A stretch of 36,111 nucleotides of DNA from a virus: positions 1 to 36,111 of IMG/VR virus record IMGVR_UViG_3300018053_000003; one strand, written 5' to 3'. Position numbers and translations under genes: made by a program. A model generated the notes under the pieces. It had not been told where the DNA came from. It saw only the letters and a list, made by a program, of their open reading frames with translations, and did not search any database. This document shows positions 8,177-17,713 of the stretch, piece after piece. How positions within the stretch are numbered: position 1 is the stretch's first letter; each line of letters begins with the position of its first letter.

Positions 8177-10647
8177 TGGCTATACCTCCGGTAGTAATCT
8201 CGTTTGAAGCGAGGTTTGCCCAATTCCAGGCTTCGCTAGATCAGATCGCTCGTAGTTCTAGGAGGACTGTCGGGCAGATAGAAAGCTCTTTTCGTGGGTT
8301 ACGATCGATAGGTGGGGTTTTAGCGTCAGCATTCGGCGCGCACCAGCTCGTGCGATTTAGCTCCGCTATTATTACAGCGGCGGAAGAGCTAAATACCATC
8401 AATGAACGGACTGGAGTTGCGGTTGAGGAGCTAGCTGGACTCCAATTTGCGGCACAGCAAACCGGCACTTCTACAGAGGCCTTAGCAAAGGGCATAAAGG
8501 AACTCGATCGCTCCATAGTAGAGATGGGTGCTGGTGCTGACAAGGCATCGGCGAAACTATTTCAGCAGTTAGGTTTAAGCGATCTTGCTAGGGGCGCAAG
8601 TTCTGGAACAGAAGCATTGTTGCGGCTTGCTGATGTTTTTCCGCAACTCACTGCGGCACAGCGAGAGTTCGTAGCAGGAAAACTAGGTAAGTCTTTCTTC
8701 GAGTTAATCCCTGCATTATCAGGTGGCAGGAAGGCTCTAGAAGATTTTATCAAGGAAGGGCAGAGGCTCAATCCTATTACGAAGGAGATGGCGAAAAACG
8801 CCGATGACTTTAACGACAATCTCACAAAGATTGGAGTTGGTCTAAAAGGTATTTTACTCCCTGCGTTTCTACCTGCGTTGCAGGCTTTTAACCAATTCAT
8901 AGACAAGGTAAATGAAGCATCCAGAGCTGCCGGTGGGTTATTTAAGCTATTACAGGCAGGTGTTTCAATTGCGGATATAAATAAAGGCGCGGATAAGATT
9001 GCCGAATTAGAGAAAAAAATATCTGATGTGACAAAGAGAAGGGAAACTCTAGAGAAGTTCGGTGGCATAGGTAAATTCATATCTGGAGAAGAACAGCACA
9101 CTGAAGACTTTCTGCGTAGGCAGCTGGATATTCTAAAAAACGCCCAATCAGCACGAGAGAGAGCTAGAGACCTAGAGGCAGGAGGTGATCCTGCTAAGCC
9201 AAAATCCAAGCCCATTAAGCTTGATCTCGGTACTGAGGATGCCACCAAAACAGCAAAGGCACTTCTGGATAAAAGCCTGAGTGACGTAGAAAACGCGATT
9301 AATGCAGAGAAGGATTTGCTCTCTGATCGTGTGCAAATTATCAGTGCATATTACGAATCAGATTTTCTAAGTGCAGAGAGATTTTTCGGAGCCAGGAGCG
9401 ATGCGATAGAGGAGTCTGTATCAAAAACTATTGCGCTATATGACAAAGAAATAGCAGCGCTGCGAGACTTCTCTAGAAGTGCCGACCCTAAGGAGCAAAT
9501 TGAGGCATCGACCAAGATCGTCGACCTTATTGCAAAAAAGCAGAAGGCACAAGCAGATGCTGCACAGCAGGGAATTGCTTCCTTTCTTGAGGAAACAAAA
9601 GCTGCCCAGGAGTACATAGACAAGCTCAATGAGATAAGCGCTGAGCTATCTGAACAGGAGGGTGATTTAAGACGCGCTGCTGAGCTGCGTTTTGCTACGT
9701 CTAATAGGCAGATAACACGCCAGGCGATTGGGGCGGGAGATGAGCGCGCGCTTGGTGATATAGCTGATCTGAGAAAATTCACTCTCGCCCAAGCAGAGCT
9801 TAACGAGCTAAAAGAAAAAGCGGAAAAGATAAACGCTAACCTGGCTACTCAAGAACGACGCATAGAAATAGAACGACAATTTGGGGCGTCTACGGAACTT
9901 GATGCGCTATCTAAAACCTCTGATGCGAGACAGGATGCTGTACGCCAACTTGAGGCGATTGTAATCAGTTATGAAGCAGTAGCTGCAGCCTCAGGAAACC
10001 AAAAGCTAATTCAGGATGCCGCAGGGTTAAGAACAAGTCTAGAGGAGCTAGCTGCACAGTCAGATTTAGTTGCGAAAAAGTTTCAAGCAGTGTTTGACGA
10101 CTCTCTAGCAGATTTCTTTGTTGATACTCTGACAGGAACAAAAGACGTATCTGAGGCATTCAAGGACATGGTCAATTCGATTCTTAGAGATATCGCAAGA
10201 ATATTTGTGGAGAAGACTATCTCTGGGCCAATTGCCCGTGGACTAGCTCAGGGTTTTAGCGGAATGTTTCACACTGGCGGAATTGTAGGAGAAGCGTCAT
10301 CTGGCCGTATGGCTCCATTGTCAACATTTGCAAATGTTCCCAGATATCATGCTGGCGGTGTAGCCGGAGAGGTCCCTATTTTTGCTACTGCTGGAGAGGG
10401 CATTTTTACTCCAGAGCAAATGAAACGGCTTGGGCCGGCAGGTGGCATTACGGTTAATGTTCACCCACAGCCTGGGGAAACAGCTCAAGTACGTGAGCGC
10501 CAGGATGGCCAAGGGAATATGAATATCGATGTGATTATCGAGAGAATAGAATCTAAACTTGGTGCCAATATTTCGCGCGGGAGAGGCATATCTCCAATTC
10601 TTGAGCGTCAATTCGGTTTGTCACGTGTGCCAGGGAGTGTCAGATAA
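8176..10647 (+). CDS. Tail tape measure protein
   Basis: At 823 residues this is the second largest tail-module protein after J. It begins with FEARFAQFQASLDQI, then helical regions including GIKELDRSIVEMG and ITKEMAKNADDFNDNL, long charged coiled-coil stretches (residues 270-640) and a C-terminal module with FKDMVNSILRDIARIFVEKT followed by glycine-rich FHTGGIVG and YHAGGVAGEVP...GEGIFTPEQM. That C-terminal signature is common in lambda-like tape measure proteins. It sets tail length and is ejected with DNA. The ATG overlaps the stop of the T frame by 1 base. Confidence 0.9.
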   Translation: MAIPPVVISFEARFAQFQASLDQIARSSRRTVGQIESSFRGLRSIGGVLASAFGAHQLVRFSSAIITAAEELNTINERTGVAVEELAGLQFAAQQTGTSTEALAKGIKELDRSIVEMGAGADKASAKLFQQLGLSDLARGASSGTEALLRLADVFPQLTAAQREFVAGKLGKSFFELIPALSGGRKALEDFIKEGQRLNPITKEMAKNADDFNDNLTKIGVGLKGILLPAFLPALQAFNQFIDKVNEASRAAGGLFKLLQAGVSIADINKGADKIAELEKKISDVTKRRETLEKFGGIGKFISGEEQHTEDFLRRQLDILKNAQSARERARDLEAGGDPAKPKSKPIKLDLGTEDATKTAKALLDKSLSDVENAINAEKDLLSDRVQIISAYYESDFLSAERFFGARSDAIEESVSKTIALYDKEIAALRDFSRSADPKEQIEASTKIVDLIAKKQKAQADAAQQGIASFLEETKAAQEYIDKLNEISAELSEQEGDLRRAAELRFATSNRQITRQAIGAGDERALGDIADLRKFTLAQAELNELKEKAEKINANLATQERRIEIERQFGASTELDALSKTSDARQDAVRQLEAIVISYEAVAAASGNQKLIQDAAGLRTSLEELAAQSDLVAKKFQAVFDDSLADFFVDTLTGTKDVSEAFKDMVNSILRDIARIFVEKTISGPIARGLAQGFSGMFHTGGIVGEASSGRMAPLSTFANVPRYHAGGVAGEVPIFATAGEGIFTPEQMKRLGPAGGITVNVHPQPGETAQVRERQDGQGNMNIDVIIERIESKLGANISRGRGISPILERQFGLSRVPGSVR

Positions 10648-11022
10648 ATGGCAGCGTGGCCCTCTACTCTTCCGTCTCCGCTAATGGATTCCTATTCAAT
10701 TGAACCGGAAGACCCATTGGTGCGTACGGATTTCGAATCTGGCCCTGCTAGGGTTCGGCGCAGATATACAGCAGCACCAAGTCTCATAAGAGGAAAGATA
10801 CGTTTGACAAAAACACAATTCGGAATATTCGAAAAATTTCATAAGAACGATCTCAAGGATGGGGCAGAGTCGATTACTAGCATGCCTATGCTTAACGGGG
10901 TTGGCATAAGTCTAGTCACAGCGCGCTGTGTCGGAATGTGGTCCGCGAGTGTAGTTCCTCAGAGCAATGTATGGGATGTTGTGATTGCGCTTGAGGTTGC
11001 TTCGAGGCCGTTACCTGCTTAA
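10648..11022 (+). CDS. Minor tail protein (lambda gpM position)
   Basis: The 124-residue product starts right after the tape measure stop and ends in an overlap with the next ATG. The opening WPSTLPSPLMDSYSIEP and the later LVRTDFESGPARVRRRYT are typical of short phage tail proteins found directly after the tape measure in phages with DUF1833 and NlpC/P60 neighbours. It probably joins the distal tail tube to the tip. No catalytic residues are expected. Confidence 0.7.
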   Translation: MAAWPSTLPSPLMDSYSIEPEDPLVRTDFESGPARVRRRYTAAPSLIRGKIRLTKTQFGIFEKFHKNDLKDGAESITSMPMLNGVGISLVTARCVGMWSASVVPQSNVWDVVIALEVASRPLPA

Positions 11023-11546
11023 TGCCGAATACAACTTTAACCCAGGCCATCAAAGAGGCCTATGCAGCGGCCCCTACCGACACAGTTATTCTACATACTT
11101 TAGAACTTCGGCATGTAGCACTTACCGTGCCGATTCGTGTAGTTCTAGATAATCAAGACTGGGTGTTGACGCTTGAGGCTGGTGCACCAGTAAATCCTGG
11201 ACAGGCAGTGACATTTATCAAATTCCGCTTTGATTTTAGAATTCCTGACATCACAGATGGATCATCTCCAGAGATGGAGGTCAGTATGGATAACGTTGAC
11301 CGTTCAATAGTAGATGGACTAGAAGCAGCAAATGCTAGTCCATCTAAACTGGAACTGACGTACCGTCAATACACGAACTTGATTACGAGTGCTCCGCAGA
11401 ATAACCCGCCATTACATCTGATTGTAAATCACTGCGAGGTTAACTTGTTCAGGGCAACGCTTAGGGCAGGGTTCGGGGACACGGTTAATAAATCATTCCC
11501 TGGAGAAACTTACGATGTTGGGAGATTTCCTGGGTTGGTAGTTTAA
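11022..11546 (+). CDS. Minor tail protein, DUF1833 family (lambda gpL position)
   Basis: A 174-residue protein with the DUF1833 plan: an N-terminal helix with AYAAAPTDTVILHTLELRH, a central strand run with TFIKFRFDFRIPDI, then PEMEVSMDNVDRSIVDGLE, and a final G-x-FPGL. It lies between the gpM-like and NlpC/P60 proteins as in other phages with this tail tip set. It is expected to contribute to the tail tip complex. Its start overlaps the previous stop. Confidence 0.8.
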   Translation: MPNTTLTQAIKEAYAAAPTDTVILHTLELRHVALTVPIRVVLDNQDWVLTLEAGAPVNPGQAVTFIKFRFDFRIPDITDGSSPEMEVSMDNVDRSIVDGLEAANASPSKLELTYRQYTNLITSAPQNNPPLHLIVNHCEVNLFRATLRAGFGDTVNKSFPGETYDVGRFPGLVV

Positions 11547-11599
11547 ATATGATTACTTGCTATTGTTTGCTTCCAAAGTAGCCAGCGTTGCCAGAAGCA

Positions 11600-11880
11600 T
11601 GTTGTATGCGGTTGGGGTAGGCTGTCATTCGGCGGGGTCACCTAGCCATCGCCCCTGTGCACCCATGACTTTGGTTGGAACCATTTAGTGCACGACCCCA
11701 CGAATTATGCCTACCCCAAACTGCCGCTCCCGCCTGCCCATTAATTACCCGGCGATTTGCGGTCGACTCCGGGCTCACCTACGTCGCGTCGTTGCTTTCC
11801 TGGCGTCCGCGGTAGGGCTACCGTTCTTGGACTTCGACCAGCCAAGACTCTGGTGGGGCTCTACAGCACGTAGATTAACA
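11600..11880 (+). ncRNA. Candidate structured RNA between tail genes
   Basis: The 335-base gap after the DUF1833 gene has no credible gene but strong nested pairing. The outer helix joins 11608-11622 to 11709-11724 (15 pairs with one bulge). Inside it GGGGTC (11634-11639) pairs with GACCCC (11694-11699) and GTGCAC (11657-11662) with GTGCAC (11688-11693), around a short TGGT/ACCA hairpin. A second domain is bounded by CTACGT (11779-11784) and ACGTAG (11868-11873) and contains CGGTA/TACCG (11810-11823). The last arm lies 8 bases before the NlpC/P60 ATG, where a ribosome binding site would be. No group I intron core was recognised and both flanking genes look intact. Confidence 0.55.
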
Positions 11881-11881
11881 T

Positions 11882-12286
11882 ATGCACTGGGCAGTTGACT
11901 ATATCGGGCGTGAATGGGTAAGCGGCGCTCAAGGCCCTGACACATTCGATTGCTGGGGATTCTTGCGCTATGTCCAGAGAGAAAGGTTTGGGATAAATAT
12001 TCCGGTGGTGGATTTAGATGATGTTGACCCGAGAATTGCGCTAAGAGCATTCAATGGAAACCGCCAGTGGTTACGAGTTTCTTCCCCGCAAGAAGGTGAT
12101 TGCGTGCGCCTTTCGTATTCTACTGATCCTCATGTCGGTGTCTGGATTGATGCCGACGGTGGCGGGCTGTTACATTGCGTGGAACATACAGGTGTGATTT
12201 TTAACAACCTAAGTGCGTTGCGCCTAAACGGTTGGAAGCGTATTAAATACTATCGCTACTCTCGTGACATGAAATATACAAGATGA
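11882..12286 (+). CDS. NlpC/P60 family tail tip peptidase (lambda gpK-like)
   Basis: The 134-residue protein opens with HWAVDYIGREWVSG and has the catalytic cysteine in FDCWGF (about residue 24). The candidate catalytic histidine is in PHVGVW (about residue 80), with further polar residues at HCVEH. This is the NlpC/P60 cysteine peptidase plan used by tail tip proteins to cut peptidoglycan crosslinks during DNA entry. The N-terminal domain of lambda gpK is missing, as in many phages of this type. The usual ribosome binding site is poor and overlaps the predicted RNA stem, suggesting controlled translation. Confidence 0.85.
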   Translation: MHWAVDYIGREWVSGAQGPDTFDCWGFLRYVQRERFGINIPVVDLDDVDPRIALRAFNGNRQWLRVSSPQEGDCVRLSYSTDPHVGVWIDADGGGLLHCVEHTGVIFNNLSALRLNGWKRIKYYRYSRDMKYTR

Positions 12287-13494
12287 GTAACTTTGGCGTA
12301 GTTGCCACCATGGCAGAGCTTAGAGCTTTTTGCATTTCTGCTACAGATACAATTCTGTATATGATGGGTTTTAGAGCAGATAATGATGGCGGCCAAGGAC
12401 TGTTTTTCTGGGACTCTTCATCTTCTGATGAAGATAACTCTGGAACAGTAATAATGTCTACAGGATATGCTGGATGTGGGCGCTGGAAACGCTTATACAA
12501 TGGCTCCACGGTCTACCCTGAATGGTTCGGCGCCATTGGTGATGGCGTCACAGATGATCAGGAGGCTATAACAAACTGCATCAAAGCTGATTCCAACATT
12601 GTTCTAAGGCCTGTTACCTACAACTTGAATTCCATCTCTGGACCTAATGAAGCATTGACCATACCGAACAGAAGAACCATATGGGCCTACGGCACTAAAT
12701 TTAAGATGGGGGCGTCTTTAGACACAGATAAGATCTGCTTACTTATCTCTGATAAAACATGGTTGGCTGGAGTAAGTGATGTCAGCATATTCGGGCTGAA
12801 TATTGACGGGAATAGAACAAACAGGAAAGGTGGCACCAGCTCCGGGCACGGTATCTTTATTTCCTGTTGCGACAACATAAGACTGACTGACGTAACATCA
12901 GCAAATAACCCATGTGATGGAATAGAAGTAACTGGAGATACGACTTATGCCGGTGATTTGTCAAACAACGTGAGATTGCAAAATTGCCTGGTTCATAACA
13001 ACTTTAGAAACGGGCTGAGCGTAACAGGGACCAGGGGATTCAGATGCTATGGTATGGTGGCTACTGGCACGAACGGTGCATCTCCGCAGGCTGGAATCGA
13101 TGTGGAGCCTAATGGGCCTAGCAGCCCAAACGTAGACTTTCGGTTCTACGGAACTCGCTGCGCAGCAAACGCCGGAGACGGATTCTTGGTAGCCAATAGT
13201 GAGTCTCTAAGCACTGGGATAATCGATGGTCTCACATCAACTGGGAACGGCCTTTACGGATTTGAGAGTACGGCAAAACCTAATGACGTAATTTTGAAAG
13301 GTTCATTTGGCGGATCTAATAAGTCTGGAGATTTTGCTCCAGGTTCAGTCGACATACTTTCTTTGCGAACAAGCACGTCCTCAGTAGACATCCGTGGCGA
13401 GGCTTTTAATCTCCTCAGGGAAGACCAAGAATTTAGGGATCTTATAACTGAGGTGGTGCTGAATACACTCGCAACCTACAGGAGGGCGAGTTGA
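12283..13494 (+). CDS. Tailspike, pectate-lyase-like beta-helix
   Basis: The start overlaps the NlpC/P60 stop (ATGA). The 403-residue product has an N-terminal domain with ATMAELRAF and GRWKRL, then the pectate lyase superfamily opening WFGAIGDGVTDDQEAI at about residue 83, followed by rungs of a right-handed beta-helix with repeated G-x-x-I/V and N-rich turns. Such spikes bind and often cleave capsule or lipopolysaccharide. The C-terminal 30 residues form a helix that may aid trimerisation or attachment. It occupies the place between gpK and gpJ where lambda has gpI. Confidence 0.8.
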   Translation: MSNFGVVATMAELRAFCISATDTILYMMGFRADNDGGQGLFFWDSSSSDEDNSGTVIMSTGYAGCGRWKRLYNGSTVYPEWFGAIGDGVTDDQEAITNCIKADSNIVLRPVTYNLNSISGPNEALTIPNRRTIWAYGTKFKMGASLDTDKICLLISDKTWLAGVSDVSIFGLNIDGNRTNRKGGTSSGHGIFISCCDNIRLTDVTSANNPCDGIEVTGDTTYAGDLSNNVRLQNCLVHNNFRNGLSVTGTRGFRCYGMVATGTNGASPQAGIDVEPNGPSSPNVDFRFYGTRCAANAGDGFLVANSESLSTGIIDGLTSTGNGLYGFESTAKPNDVILKGSFGGSNKSGDFAPGSVDILSLRTSTSSVDIRGEAFNLLREDQEFRDLITEVVLNTLATYRRAS

Positions 13495-13506
13495 GTAAAA
13501 ATTCCG

Positions 13507-16500
13507 GTGCTGGCAGACAGACTCGAACTGATAACAAAAATGTTAGCCTCTGTAGTCTATTGTAACAATCCATTCCATCCAATTCTCGGGCGCGAGATCA
13601 CCTATCTTAAAAGACGCCGCAGAGTTAATAGCCTAGCCCCGAAAACAGAGTCCCCTTTTATTGCCATTCTTAATGGTGAACCTCTGTTGAGGGCGGAATG
13701 GAGGAAAACTTGCGTAGGTGACGGTGACGCTCTGGCATTCGTAACTCTCCCGCAAGGCGGAGGTGGTGGATCAAATCCACTGCGCATCGTGCTCACTATT
13801 GCGGTCCTGGTAGTAGCCAGTTGGGCTGGCGGTGCTCTCGCTGGAGCAGGTGTTTCCGGCTTCGGGGTAGCTGTAGCTAAAGCTGGGATCGTACTAGGTG
13901 GAGTAGCTCTAGTAAACGCCGTAATACCCCCACCAAAGGTTCCCACGCCCAAGTCGGCGCGCGATATCGCTGCAGCTAGTCCTACCTATTCCCTCGCCTC
14001 CCAAGGCAACCAAGCGCGTCTAGGCCAAGCTATACCGGTCATTTATGGACGGCATCTCATATATCCAGACTTCGGTGCGCAACCATATACCGAGTTCTCT
14101 GGTAACGAGCAGTTTCTTTATCAGTTATTTGTTGTTGGTCAAGGCAAGTACACGATTGAGTCCATACGGATAGAAGATACTTCAATCGCTTCATTTCCAG
14201 GCGTCAACACTGAAGTTGTGCAGCCTGGCGGTGCTGTCACACTCTTCCCAACTAATGTAGTTACGTCTGTAGAAGTTACCGGTCAAGAGGCTTTGACCAG
14301 CGTAGCCCTTGGTCCATTCGTTGTGAATGCATCTGGCACCCTGATCAATCGCATCGGGATTGATATAGTTGAGCCAAAAGGCAGCTATTTTGCCAACGAT
14401 GCCGGTGGCCTGGACGCCAGGACTGTGCAATGGCAAGTAGAAGCCAGGGTTATTGATAATGCTGGCGTTCCAGTTGGTGGATTCTCAATATTAGGGGTAG
14501 AGACAGTAACTGCCGCTACTACAACCCCGCAACGCAGGTCGTTTGGCTACGATGTGGCACCGGGCAGATATGATGTAAAGTTTACCCGCATCAATGCTAA
14601 AGATACATCTACGCGTGCTGGTAACGATCTCAACTGGATAGGGCTGCGTGGATACATGCCTGGAACCCAGTTTTATGGCAATGTCACTATGCTTGCGGTT
14701 CGCATGCAGGCGACCAATAGCCTATCCGAGCTTAGCTCGAGGCGCATCAATCTTATTGTGACGCGTAAGCTGCGCTCATGGTCAACCGCGTCAGGGTATT
14801 CGGCTGAAGCTGATTCCAGATCAATAGCGTGGGCCGCCTTAGATATGCTCACGAATGCCGACTACGGAGCAGGGTTATCTGATACGCGCATCAACCTTGC
14901 TCAGCTAGAGGCACTCAATTCCGTCTGGACATCGCGGAGTGATCAATTCAACGCGGTTTTTGATGGCCAGATGACGCTATGGGAAGCACTGACTCATGTA
15001 ATGCGTGCGGGCCGATCTGTACCAATTATACAGGGTGGTATCTACCATTTTGTGCGAGACCAGTTGCAGACAGTGCCAGTTGCCATGTTCAACTCGCGCA
15101 ACATTATCAGGAACTCGTTTTCCATCGAGTACCTGATGACAACTGATGAGACCCGGGACTCAGCAGAAAGCGAATTTTTTGATGAGGTGACGTGGAAGCC
15201 TAAACCAGTTAAAGCGGTGCTCCCAGGGGGCACAGATTTAAAACCGGCTAAATTGCCGGTTTTTTTTGGCATTACCGGATTCAATCAGGGATGGCGCGAG
15301 ACTATGCACGCCGCTGCTCAGAACCGGTACAGACGAAAGATTATCAGGTTCTCAACCGAGATGGATGGTTTCATCCCGACATTTGGTGACCTGATAGCAA
15401 TATCTCATGATGTTCCTGCGTGGGCTCAAAGCGGTCACGTTACTGGGTGGGTGGCCGGACCTCAAGAGGTAACCACGAGCGAGCCTTTAGATTTCTCGGC
15501 TGGTGGCACGCATCAAATAGCTCTGAATAAACGCGATGGCACTCCAGATGGACCATTTACTGCTACGGCAGGTTCTTCTAGTACAAAAGCTATTCTAGCA
15601 ACGGCCCCGAGCTTCACTCCGTACACCGGAGAAGCGGAAGAGAAAACACGTTATGTATTTGGCCCTGCGACTAAGTACTGGCAACTTGCTAGAGCCATTG
15701 AAATTAAGCCACGCGACATGGAGACAGTGGAAATTGTCTCTATAAATGAGGATGCATTAGTTCATAGTGCGGACGGTGGGACGGTACCGGATCAGAGCAT
15801 CAATTGGTCTCTGCCAGTTCCACCGACAGCTCCAGTAGTCCCGGTTGGGTCCTTGTTTCTGGTGGCTGGTGGTACACCAGATGCCGCTACTATTTCAGCC
15901 TCATGGGGTCCGGCCGCTGGCGCTGCGTACTATGTAGTAGATCATTCTGTCGATGGCGTGGCATGGACGCGCATAGCGGAAGTGACTCTAACCAATCATG
16001 TGCTCTTTGCACCTATTGGATTGAGCCATGTTAGGGTAGCTGGCTTTGGCCGTGCCTTAGGCCCGTTCGTAAGTGCTTCGATTACGATTACAGGGAATTC
16101 AGTTGCGCCTTCAATTCCCCCTACCATAACAGGGTTTACAGCTACGTCTGGGCTAACGTCGATCTTTCTAGAGTGGATAGATCCCGCTTACGCAAATGCA
16201 AGTCACTACGAGCTGTTCAGAAATACAGTAAATGTCTTTGGGACAGCTACACAACTGCCATCACTGCTCCCTCCAACTACGATATGGGCCGATGCAATCG
16301 GGCAGACTAATCAAACCAGATTCTACTGGATTAGGATCATTAGCAAAAAAGGGGTTGCAGGGGCGGTAGCAGGTCCAGCTACCGCTACTACAGGGAAGAT
16401 CGGGAACGTCGATCTAAACGACCTAATCGTCACAGCAGCAAAGTTAGCGGATGGATCAGTATCCACTCTTAAACTGGGTGACGATTCTGTCACTGCACAG

Positions 16501-17712
16501 AAGTTATTTACCACCCAATATGGGGCGGCTCTTAATCTCGATCCTGGATTTGCTGACCCTTCAGCATGGGAACTGAATGGGGCCATACCACCAGGCTTTT
16601 TTGTTACTGGATTGACTGACGGTCAGGTAGGCACAACTGCATTACGCTCTGGCTCGCCGAACCCGGATGGCACTGTTTATTCCGGAGCGCAACGTATACC
16701 AATAGACACCTCTAAAACCTCTCGCGTGCGTGCTTGGGTACGCAGTAATTCAGCGGCGGATGGAAGTTTATGGATCGGTTTGGCGATATTCGATGCTGCT
16801 GGGTCAGGTTTAACTAACCAGTGGGTGGCAGCAGCAAACCGGCCAGCCAGCACTGGTTGGTTTGCCTACACAGGCCAAGCAACATCAGCCGATTTTGTAG
16901 CTAACGCGCGAACTATGGCCCCTATAGTAGCGCTGAATGTGCAGTCTAGTTTAGGGTTCATGGAAATCCAGGACTTACGGATCGAGGAGGCAGTTCCGGC
17001 AACATTAATAGCTCAGCTTGCCGTTGGCACGGCGCATATAGCTGACGCCTCTATCACTGCCGCAAAAGTCGCAACTGCCGCTATTGGCACTGCAGCTATT
17101 CAAAATCTGGCAGTCACCAATGCCCTCATTGGGAATGCAGCTATTGATCATGTAAAGATTGCTGATGGCCAAATAATAACTACGAAGATCGACAACGCAG
17201 CGATAACAACCGGGAAAATAGCTAACCTAGCAGTTACCACTGCGCAAATTGCAGACGCAAACATAACCACGCTTAAGGTCGCCGGGCAAGCGATAACGGT
17301 TCCGGTTACCGCATTTACTGCTGGTGAAATTTCTGTAGGAGGACAAACCAATATTCAGAGCTTCGTAATTAACTCTACTGGAGCTCCGCTATTTATTATG
17401 TGTACTTGTGGGCTACGTGGGTCGGCTAATAACCAATCGCAAGTGATAGAAGTATTTGTGGTTATGGATATACGTCTCGTTCGGTCCGATGGATATGTTG
17501 TGCTCGATTGGACCCCTGCTATGCATTTAACGGTGCCTAAAGCTAAAGACGAAGAAATAGGAAGTTTTAGTGCATTTGCAACCACAGGCGCCATTAGTAC
17601 GCAGACACAGGCCGGCGGTGTCTGGCAGTATTTTTTCCAGGCCAGATCAAATAGTGCCGGTCCTTGTTTTGCTGCAAACCCTAGCATGATAGCAATCGAA
17701 GCTAAGCGATAA
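13507..17712 (+). CDS. Tip attachment / host specificity protein J
   Basis: At 1401 residues this is the largest product of the window. It starts with an ubiquitin-like segment (FHPILGREITYL ... AILNGEPLLR), then LPQGGGGGSNPLR and a hydrophobic Gly/Ala-rich stretch (about residues 95-145), followed by the J core with GQAIPVIYGRHL. Fibronectin-III-like domains lie at about 770-980, and from about 1155 there are repeated AxIxxAxI units of a stalk. Candidate starts are GTG 13507 and ATG 13540; neither has a good ribosome binding site, whereas AGGAGG at 13480-13485 serves a TTG at 13491 that opens a 24-codon frame ending at 13565. It contacts the host receptor. Confidence 0.85.
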   Translation: MLADRLELITKMLASVVYCNNPFHPILGREITYLKRRRRVNSLAPKTESPFIAILNGEPLLRAEWRKTCVGDGDALAFVTLPQGGGGGSNPLRIVLTIAVLVVASWAGGALAGAGVSGFGVAVAKAGIVLGGVALVNAVIPPPKVPTPKSARDIAAASPTYSLASQGNQARLGQAIPVIYGRHLIYPDFGAQPYTEFSGNEQFLYQLFVVGQGKYTIESIRIEDTSIASFPGVNTEVVQPGGAVTLFPTNVVTSVEVTGQEALTSVALGPFVVNASGTLINRIGIDIVEPKGSYFANDAGGLDARTVQWQVEARVIDNAGVPVGGFSILGVETVTAATTTPQRRSFGYDVAPGRYDVKFTRINAKDTSTRAGNDLNWIGLRGYMPGTQFYGNVTMLAVRMQATNSLSELSSRRINLIVTRKLRSWSTASGYSAEADSRSIAWAALDMLTNADYGAGLSDTRINLAQLEALNSVWTSRSDQFNAVFDGQMTLWEALTHVMRAGRSVPIIQGGIYHFVRDQLQTVPVAMFNSRNIIRNSFSIEYLMTTDETRDSAESEFFDEVTWKPKPVKAVLPGGTDLKPAKLPVFFGITGFNQGWRETMHAAAQNRYRRKIIRFSTEMDGFIPTFGDLIAISHDVPAWAQSGHVTGWVAGPQEVTTSEPLDFSAGGTHQIALNKRDGTPDGPFTATAGSSSTKAILATAPSFTPYTGEAEEKTRYVFGPATKYWQLARAIEIKPRDMETVEIVSINEDALVHSADGGTVPDQSINWSLPVPPTAPVVPVGSLFLVAGGTPDAATISASWGPAAGAAYYVVDHSVDGVAWTRIAEVTLTNHVLFAPIGLSHVRVAGFGRALGPFVSASITITGNSVAPSIPPTITGFTATSGLTSIFLEWIDPAYANASHYELFRNTVNVFGTATQLPSLLPPTTIWADAIGQTNQTRFYWIRIISKKGVAGAVAGPATATTGKIGNVDLNDLIVTAAKLADGSVSTLKLGDDSVTAQKLFTTQYGAALNLDPGFADPSAWELNGAIPPGFFVTGLTDGQVGTTALRSGSPNPDGTVYSGAQRIPIDTSKTSRVRAWVRSNSAADGSLWIGLAIFDAAGSGLTNQWVAAANRPASTGWFAYTGQATSADFVANARTMAPIVALNVQSSLGFMEIQDLRIEEAVPATLIAQLAVGTAHIADASITAAKVATAAIGTAAIQNLAVTNALIGNAAIDHVKIADGQIITTKIDNAAITTGKIANLAVTTAQIADANITTLKVAGQAITVPVTAFTAGEISVGGQTNIQSFVINSTGAPLFIMCTCGLRGSANNQSQVIEVFVVMDIRLVRSDGYVVLDWTPAMHLTVPKAKDEEIGSFSAFATTGAISTQTQAGGVWQYFFQARSNSAGPCFAANPSMIAIEAKR
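15240..15267 (+). terminator. Terminator-like hairpin inside gene J
   Basis: A 9-bp stem (15240-15248 with 15255-15263), 6-base loop and an unbroken run of eight T residues (15260-15267) lie inside the J coding region, encoding KPAKLPVFF. The layout is that of an intrinsic terminator on the coding strand, but no biological role is shown. Confidence 0.4.
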
Positions 17713-17713
17713 G

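Noticed and set aside
8562-9248. 228-codon antisense frame within the tape measure gene
   Set aside because: It lies wholly opposite a well supported gene, is Ser-rich as expected for the complement of a Glu/Ala/Lys-rich coiled coil, and has no neighbour or ribosome site.
11547-11881. Group I intron
   Set aside because: The size fits, but no core P7-like pairing was recognised and both flanking genes appear complete.
11707-11898. 63-codon frame in the structured gap
   Set aside because: Composition is unlike the other phage proteins, it overlaps predicted RNA stems and the peptidase start, and has no ribosome site.
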